Part shown: positions 1 through 4,507 of the stretch, one piece after another
How positions within the stretch are numbered: position 1 is the first letter of the stretch
Layout of the letters: every line of letters begins with the position of its first letter
DNA from: Bacteroidota bacterium
GTDB lineage: Bacteria > Bacteroidota > Bacteroidia > UBA7662 > CANHCV01
Length of the DNA: 6,199 bases
Direction: 5' to 3'
NCBI GenBank assembly: GCA_027488715.1
Contig: JAIYBD010000103.1
Location: forward strand, 1-6,199
The notes under the pieces: model-generated
What the model was told of the DNA's origin: nothing
Database searches by the model: none
The model's input: only the letters and a program-made list of their open reading frames with translations
Program-made: the position numbers and the translations under genes

Positions 1-1253
1 TACATTTCAATGGGATCGGTACTCTTGGCACCAAATTGAAAAGGAAACGAAGGCGTTGACGGAAGTAAAACCACGTCGTACTCTTTCAAGATTTGCTCCA
101 TGGAATCGCGCAAAATACGACGAACCTTTTGGGCTTTGCTGTAATACGCATCGTAATAACCCTCACTTAACACAAAGGTTCCCAACATGATGCGACGTTT
201 TACTTCCCGACCAAAACCCAAAGAACGGGTTTTCTTGTACATTTCTTCCAAGTCTTTTGCGTTTTCGTAACGGTAACCGTGAGTAACACCGTTATAACGA
301 CTTAAGTTGGAAGATGCTTCGGCCGTAGTTAAAACGTAATACGTTGGAATACAGTAATCGATGTAGGGAAACGATACCTCCTCCACGACGTGACCAGCTT
401 GAATTAACGATTGAATCTGTTTCTCAAACGCAGCTTTGATTTCGGGGTGAAGGCCTTCGGAGTGACGAACCTCTTTGATGATCGCAAATTTCTTTTGACC
501 CACTTCACTTCGAATTTCCATGGGAGGCACGGACAATTCAGAGGTCGTAGCATCAAATTCGTCGGAGCCGGAAATGATTTCAGTGATTAAAGCGAGGTCT
601 TCGAGCGAACGAGCGAACGGCCCAGCTTGATCGAAAGAGGAAGCAAACGCCACCAAACCGTGTCGGGAAACACGGCCATACGTGGGTTTCATTCCATAAA
701 TTCCGCAATAGGCCGCGGGTTGGCGGATGGAACCTCCGGTGTCGGTTCCGATGGAAGCATGACAAAGATTGGCTGCAACCGCAGCGGCGGAGCCGCCGGA
801 GGAACCTCCTGGAACACGTGAAACATCCAAAGGATTCTTCACCGGTCCGTAAAAAGAGGTTTCGTTGGAAGATCCCATCGCAAATTCATCGCAGTTTGTA
901 CGACCAATGATGATGGCATCTTGTTCCAATAATTTTTGAGTAACCGTAGCAGAGAAGAGGGATTTGAATCCTTGAAGCATTTTGGAAGAAGCTGAAAATT
1001 CATGGCCTTGGTACGCCACATTGTCCTTCAATCCGATTACCAAACCGGCCAATCGACCAGCGGTTCCCGCATTAATTTTTTCGTCCAGCACCTTCGCCTT
1101 CTCGAGTGCCTCTTCAGCAAAAACCTCGATAAATGCATTTAAATGCTGATTTTGATCAATCCGCTCCAAATACGCCGATACCAGCGCCGCACACGTGATG
1201 TCTCCGGCTTTCAAATCGTGCTGGATATCGGTTAACTTCCGATATTCCTTCAC
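1..1253 (-). CDS. gatA: Glutamyl/aspartyl-tRNA amidotransferase subunit A (GatA), 3' end cut by window edge
   Basis: This is the amidase subunit of GatCAB. The subunit releases ammonia from glutamine, and the complex uses it to convert Glu-tRNA(Gln) or Asp-tRNA(Asn) to the amide forms in the cytoplasm. 417 full codons are visible; the frame is open to the window edge, so roughly the last 50-60 residues are missing. The amidase signature is complete: catalytic Lys76 (GLKDN), cis-Ser151 (PGGSSGGSA) and nucleophile Ser175 (GTDTGGSIRQP). Their spacings of 75 and 24 residues equal those of Staphylococcus aureus GatA (K79/S154/S178). A GatA-like segment LPSTPSFPF followed by DPIEM sits at the visible C-terminal end. 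The start is GTG at 1253..1251, 4 nt after the tatA stop. In that frame there is an upstream stop at 1283..1281 with no ATG between, so GTG is the only reasonable start; no clear Shine-Dalgarno is seen. gatB and gatC are not in the window. By eye this gene looks somewhat richer in GC than the genes upstream. Confidence 0.97.
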   Translation of the reverse strand, partial: MKEYRKLTDIQHDLKAGDITCAALVSAYLERIDQNQHLNAFIEVFAEEALEKAKVLDEKINAGTAGRLAGLVIGLKDNVAYQGHEFSASSKMLQGFKSLFSATVTQKLLEQDAIIIGRTNCDEFAMGSSNETSFYGPVKNPLDVSRVPGGSSGGSAAAVAANLCHASIGTDTGGSIRQPAAYCGIYGMKPTYGRVSRHGLVAFASSFDQAGPFARSLEDLALITEIISGSDEFDATTSELSVPPMEIRSEVGQKKFAIIKEVRHSEGLHPEIKAAFEKQIQSLIQAGHVVEEVSFPYIDYCIPTYYVLTTAEASSNLSRYNGVTHGYRYENAKDLEEMYKKTRSLGFGREVKRRIMLGTFVLSEGYYDAYYSKAQKVRRILRDSMEQILKEYDVVLLPSTPSFPFQFGAKSTDPIEM

Positions 1254-1257
1254 GCGA

Positions 1258-1467
1258 TTACGGTTTATTGGTGGTGTCTTTTACGTCGTTGATTTCTTTT
1301 TCAACTTCGTTTTTTACGCCAGCTGCAGCATCCTTAAATTCGCGAACACCACGGCCCAAACCGCGTGCTAATTCTGGAAGCTTTTTACCGCCGAAAAACA
1401 AAAGAACAATCACCAAAATGATGATCCAGTCGGAAGGCTGGTTAAGGAAAAGGGGCGTGAAAGTCAT
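1258..1467 (-). CDS. tatA: Sec-independent (Tat) protein translocase subunit TatA
   Basis: A 69-residue TatA/E-family protein of the twin-arginine translocase, which with TatC moves folded proteins across the inner membrane. The layout is canonical: a short periplasmic N-terminus with a polar Gln10 just before the membrane, one transmembrane helix at about residues 13-25 (W14 to F25), the Phe-Gly hinge F25-G26, and then a basic amphipathic helix beginning KKLPELARGLGRG at 28-40. A charged, Lys/Glu/Asp-rich tail follows to residue 69. Length and motif fit TatA better than TatB. TatC is not in this window; tat genes are often dispersed in Bacteroidota. The gene starts 41 nt after the lspA stop, the widest gap in the cluster, and ends 4 nt before the gatA GTG start, so tatA and gatA are probably translated from one message. 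A promoter-like box lies just upstream at 1484..1491. Confidence 0.95.
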   Translation of the reverse strand: MTFTPLFLNQPSDWIIILVIVLLFFGGKKLPELARGLGRGVREFKDAAAGVKNEVEKEINDVKDTTNKP

Positions 1468-1483
1468 AGCCTTAATTTTTTGT

Positions 1484-1491
1484 CAAAGGTA
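1484..1491 (-). promoter_or_regulatory. Possible Bacteroidota-type -7 promoter box upstream of tatA
   Basis: On the minus strand this octamer reads TACCTTTG, a match to the Bacteroidota -7 consensus TAnnTTTG recognised by their primary sigma factor. It lies in the 41-nt lspA-tatA gap, with 16 nt between it and the tatA ATG, and a run of eight A residues (1497..1504) lies just upstream. I do not find a convincing -33 TTG element at the expected distance, so this may be chance or a weak internal promoter giving tatA-gatA some independence from the upstream genes. Confidence 0.35.
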
Positions 1492-1508
1492 CGTGGTTTT
1501 TTTTGGTT

Positions 1509-2144
1509 TCAGTTCGACTCTTTCTCTGAATTTTGAGCAGGAACGGAAGGTTGGTTTTCGGGGAAAAATCTTTTCTGATACAGAAACATCAGGCCAATTC
1601 CCACGCTAATGGCCGAATCGGCAATGTTGAACACCGGCTCGAAAAACTCAAAATATTCTCCTCCTTTGAAAGGAACCCAATCGGGTAAAATCCCTTGATA
1701 AATGGGGAAATAGAGCATATCTATCACTTTTCCATATCCGAAAGGAAACAGAATTCCTCCATCTCCAACAGCGTTGTCAAACCAAAATCCGTAGAAAAAA
1801 CTATCAAAAATGTTTCCAATGGCACCCGCGAAAATAAGTGCATAGCACCAAACCGCACCTTTTGTTGCGCCCAAACGAATCTGTTTTAAAAAGTACCACG
1901 CCAGGGCGCCGGATAAAATCACTCGGAAAACGGTTAAAAACAGCTTTCCGCTTTCGCCACCGAGGGTAATTCCGAAGGCCATCCCTGGATTTTCAACATA
2001 GTGCAAGCGAAACCAGTGTCCCAAAACCAATATTTCAGTCTCTTCCCTCAACACAAAATAACTCCAAATTTTCGTGGCTTGATCCAAGAGCAACACCCCC
2101 AAAACAATGAAAATGGCCAATTGAACAGATTTATTTTTAATCAT
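1509..2144 (-). CDS. lspA: Lipoprotein signal peptidase (signal peptidase II, LspA)
   Basis: An inner-membrane aspartyl protease that cuts the signal peptide of prolipoproteins just before the lipid-modified cysteine. It has 211 residues, against about 160-170 in typical proteobacterial LspA. Family motifs are present in order: D21QATK25, N52PGMAFG, G110N111IFD114, the catalytic Asp142 in KVIDMLYFP, and N173IAD176 with the second catalytic Asp176. Hydrophobic stretches at about 9-30, 66-87, 97-117 and 172-190 fit four transmembrane helices. The extra length lies between N111 and D176, in glycine- and aromatic-rich loops on either side of D142. The position that is Arg116 in Pseudomonas aeruginosa LspA is Ser115 here. 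I read the enlarged loop and this Ser as a Bacteroidota trait, not damage. The tail after about residue 195 is polar and probably cytoplasmic. The start ATG is 9 nt after the acpH stop. Its substrates should include the lipoprotein encoded two genes upstream. Confidence 0.97.
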   Translation of the reverse strand: MIKNKSVQLAIFIVLGVLLLDQATKIWSYFVLREETEILVLGHWFRLHYVENPGMAFGITLGGESGKLFLTVFRVILSGALAWYFLKQIRLGATKGAVWCYALIFAGAIGNIFDSFFYGFWFDNAVGDGGILFPFGYGKVIDMLYFPIYQGILPDWVPFKGGEYFEFFEPVFNIADSAISVGIGLMFLYQKRFFPENQPSVPAQNSEKESN

Positions 2145-2153
2145 GGTAAAACT

Positions 2154-2729
2154 TTAAAATTGCGAACACTGTTGAAGAATATCAGGGTAGAATTCCAGAA
2201 ACGATTGTTCCAGAAACTCTCGATTTTGCTGTAAAAATAAGACGCCTTTTGTTTCGAAATGGTTTTCAAATTTCGCACGGCGTCCCAAACCTTTCATGGC
2301 TTTTTGCATTCCATCATCAAATTGATAGTGAAAGAGCCAATTTTCCCACACCATGTACGGCAATACCGACTTGGCTCGTTGCGGAAGAACGTGGTAGTGG
2401 TCGTGAAAATTTGTAAAAACAGATTGCGTAAATTGATGAAGGTCCGAGTCGTGGTAACGATTCCAATGCTTCCCCAAAAAATGATCCAAATAAAGATCAA
2501 TCAAAACCGGAGAATATTTACCAAAAACAGGTTGAAGTGCTTTTTTTGCACCTAAAATAGAAGGATGCTGATCGGTAAATGCATCTATTTCCCGGTGGAT
2601 TTCGATACCCCGATGAATCATGGGCGTGTAAGCACGTTGTTTTTCTCCCCTCAAAAAATCGGCAATAAAGTTCCCGATTTGAATTTCAGGATGGTTATTG
2701 CTTAGCGCTTGATGGGCTAGAAAATTCAT
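2154..2729 (-). CDS. acpH: Acyl carrier protein phosphodiesterase family protein (AcpH/DUF479)
   Basis: A 191-residue member of the ACP hydrolase family; the Escherichia coli enzyme has 193 residues. That enzyme removes the 4'-phosphopantetheine arm from holo-ACP, giving apo-ACP, and belongs to the HD-like superfamily of metal-dependent phosphohydrolases. The family landmarks are all visible: N-terminal MNFLAH (His6), GNFIADFLRG at 19-28 with Asp24, the IHREID segment with His45, Arg46 and Asp49 followed by TDQHP, and IDLYLDHFLGKHW at 77-89 with Asp78, Asp82 and His83. A FYPDIL motif lies near the C-terminus, as in E. coli. The start is fixed by the conserved MNFLAH, so the gene truly overlaps the 3' end of the upstream lipoprotein gene by 35 nt in another frame. 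That suggests translational coupling. The lspA start follows 9 nt after its stop. Family assignment is firm; whether ACP is the real substrate in this organism is inference. Confidence 0.9.
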   Translation of the reverse strand: MNFLAHQALSNNHPEIQIGNFIADFLRGEKQRAYTPMIHRGIEIHREIDAFTDQHPSILGAKKALQPVFGKYSPVLIDLYLDHFLGKHWNRYHDSDLHQFTQSVFTNFHDHYHVLPQRAKSVLPYMVWENWLFHYQFDDGMQKAMKGLGRRAKFENHFETKGVLFLQQNREFLEQSFLEFYPDILQQCSQF

Positions 2730-3615
2730 GAAGGTTGATTGAATTATTGCCTTTTTTCATTTCAAAAGGGAGTATTCTAAAATCTTGAGCGGATGCAAAA
2801 TACCCCAATGTTACTTTACCCGAAATGGCTGAAAAACCTTTCGAAGTTTGGGGACGACACTTAAACCACTTCCCTTCTCGGAACTCATAAAGTGGGAATT
2901 CTAAATTTTCTTTGGTAAGGATCACAACTTGAGCATCCAAAGAAGAATCAAGACCGAAAACCTTTTCATCGCCAAAGGGCAATCCTACCAGAACTTGAAA
3001 AGGATTTGAGGTGATTTGAAAAGATCTGCCAAGCGTATCGCCATTTTCTTTTCTTGAAATCGAGGCGATGCACCCTTCAAAAGATAGGTTTTTCAACACC
3101 GTAGAAGCACTTTTTTCTATTTTCTTTTTTCGAATCAACAGACCATTGGAGTGCTTAATTTCCAACCAAAAAGGAAAATCATTTGCGTTTTCCACGATGG
3201 GTTGAAACGAAAGTACTAGTGAATCCTTGGGTAATTGCTGAAGAGGATCGATGATTAAAAATTGGGATGAGGATGGGTTTTGATTGTTTACATCGCGAAC
3301 GGCATCGTCCCAATCAAGAAAACCGGGAATAGATAATAAAGAGTCAAATTCCAATTGAAGGGTTTGTTTACGTGCGATGGCCTTATTGGGTTTAAATCCA
3401 CCGGGAAAATAAAAAATGGAGGAGTTTTGCTTGAGTTCAATGTTTTCATCAAATTGAATATCAATTCGATAACTTTTTTTTGGCGCGGTTATTGAATCCA
3501 AAATAGAAGAAACAAGTTGTGGCGCAACTTGATCGGGCGGCCCACCGGTTGGAGGAATAACGTTAGCACAGGCCGCCAAAAACAAGAAAACAAGACAACC
3601 TAGTGTGGTTCTCAT
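2695..3615 (-). CDS. Short Ig-like (SbsA-Ig type) domain lipoprotein of Bacteroidota
   Basis: A 306-residue predicted lipoprotein of unknown function. Residues 1-16 form a compact lipoprotein signal peptide (Arg2, hydrophobic LGCLVFLFLAA, lipobox LAAC with lipidated Cys16). The mature protein opens with the signature PPTGGPPDQVAPQLV (21-35), then a beta-rich stretch with IDIQFDENIEL at about 52-62. This matches the start of Bacteroidota Ig-like lipoproteins, where a PTGG-K/P-D tract precedes an SbsA-type Ig domain. Those relatives, from memory, usually exceed 500 residues; this one is much shorter, and I recognise no further domain in its beta-strand-like remainder. No acidic surface-export signal follows Cys16, so it probably stays on the periplasmic side. 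The ATG overlaps the methyltransferase stop as ATGA (4 nt), and its last 35 nt overlap acpH, so its final Ser-rich residues are the other-frame reading of the acpH start. Lipoprotein status is well supported; function is not known. Confidence 0.85.
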   Translation of the reverse strand: MRTTLGCLVFLFLAACANVIPPTGGPPDQVAPQLVSSILDSITAPKKSYRIDIQFDENIELKQNSSIFYFPGGFKPNKAIARKQTLQLEFDSLLSIPGFLDWDDAVRDVNNQNPSSSQFLIIDPLQQLPKDSLVLSFQPIVENANDFPFWLEIKHSNGLLIRKKKIEKSASTVLKNLSFEGCIASISRKENGDTLGRSFQITSNPFQVLVGLPFGDEKVFGLDSSLDAQVVILTKENLEFPLYEFREGKWFKCRPQTSKGFSAISGKVTLGYFASAQDFRILPFEMKKGNNSINLHEFSSPSSAKQ

Positions 3616-4499
3616 TTCTTTTGAAAAATGTAAATGACGGAAGACGTTTTACCAGAATCTTTACGAGCATTCCAATTGCTTTTCAAACCATTGAAAAAGG
3701 CTCGAATAGGATTCATTTTTCCTGTCTTATATTTTTCAGAAAGCATGCTAACGTAGAAGGAATCGAAAGGCATTCCTTTCATCGTCAGCAAATTAAATCC
3801 TTCTGATTCAACCAAGGCTTTCATGGTTTTGGGCGTAAAATGCCACAAGTGACGAGGAACATCGTAACCAGCCCAAATTGGACCGTAGATCTCTGCATCT
3901 AAACTGCTGCAATTGGGTACGGCAATCACCAAATGTCCTTGATCTTGAAGAATTCGATGGAATTTTGAGAGGGTTTCTCTGAGGTTAGGAACGTGCTCTA
4001 GAACATGCCACAATGAAATGATGCTTGCTGAATGATCTGGAATTTCGAGAAATTGATCCAGAGAACGCACATTGAGCTGATGATTTTGAATGGCTTGTTG
4101 ACGTGCTGCATCACTCGGTTCAACCCCTAAAACCGTTCTTCCTCTCTTTTGAACATACCCTAAAAACTCTCCTGTTCCACAGCCATAATCTAAAATCAAT
4201 CCATTGGAATTCAATTTATTAACTAAATTAAATTTGGATTCGATGGCAAAATTTCGCACGAGCTGATAAACTCGATTGAAGAGTCCTTTTTGACTGTTGG
4301 TGTGGGAAATATAATCTTTAGATTCGTAGTATTTTCCCAATTGATCATCGGCTGGACGAGGGTTGGTGAAAAAAAATGAACAATGATTGCAGGATTGAAT
4401 TTGAAATGTTTCTTGAGTTGTTGTGTAATCAACGCAAGAAAAAGCATGATTCAAGGATTCGGAATAACAAACGGGACATTGATTGAGGTGATGCATCAT
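3612..4499 (-). CDS. Class I SAM-dependent methyltransferase with N-terminal zinc-ribbon-like module
   Basis: A 295-residue cytoplasmic protein with two parts. Residues 8-40 hold two CxxC knuckles, Cys8-P-V-Cys11 and Cys37-N-H-Cys40, spaced like a small zinc ribbon; FTNPRP follows directly, as in many Methyltransf_23-type enzymes. A helical linker leads to a Rossmann methyltransferase domain from about residue 100: motif I LDYGCGTGEF (103-112), the acidic residue Glu127 at the end of strand 2 that should contact the SAM ribose, and WHVLEHV (164-170) at the motif II/III position. After LVIAVPN comes the conserved block WAGYDVPRHLWHFTP typical of this family. The substrate cannot be told from the sequence; relatives act on small molecules, sugars or lipids as well as unknown targets. 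ATG ATG at 4499..4494 gives two adjacent possible starts, 8 nt after the mnmG stop. Its stop overlaps the lipoprotein start as ATGA, so both are probably translated together. Confidence 0.9.
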   Translation of the reverse strand: MMHHLNQCPVCYSESLNHAFSCVDYTTTQETFQIQSCNHCSFFFTNPRPADDQLGKYYESKDYISHTNSQKGLFNRVYQLVRNFAIESKFNLVNKLNSNGLILDYGCGTGEFLGYVQKRGRTVLGVEPSDAARQQAIQNHQLNVRSLDQFLEIPDHSASIISLWHVLEHVPNLRETLSKFHRILQDQGHLVIAVPNCSSLDAEIYGPIWAGYDVPRHLWHFTPKTMKALVESEGFNLLTMKGMPFDSFYVSMLSEKYKTGKMNPIRAFFNGLKSNWNARKDSGKTSSVIYIFQKK

Positions 4500-4507
4500 C
4501 GAGGAAA

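Noticed and set aside
580..1021. Minus-strand short frames (580..765 and 839..1021) inside gatA
   Set aside because: They are out-of-frame readings of gatA, whose own frame is continuous through the region and carries the full amidase motifs.
1471..1505. T- and A-runs in the lspA-tatA gap as a terminator
   Set aside because: No stable GC stem precedes a T-run on the transcribed strand; on the minus strand the runs are mainly A.
1268..1609. Plus-strand open frame of 113 codons opposite tatA and the lspA 3' end
   Set aside because: It lies antisense to two well-recognised genes, crosses their intergenic gap, and its product has no family features; it is an antisense shadow.
3105..3135. Homopolymer-rich patch in the lipoprotein gene as a frameshift or phase-variation site
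   Set aside because: The reading frame is intact on both sides, and the A-runs on the coding strand simply encode a Lys-rich turn (RKKKIEK).
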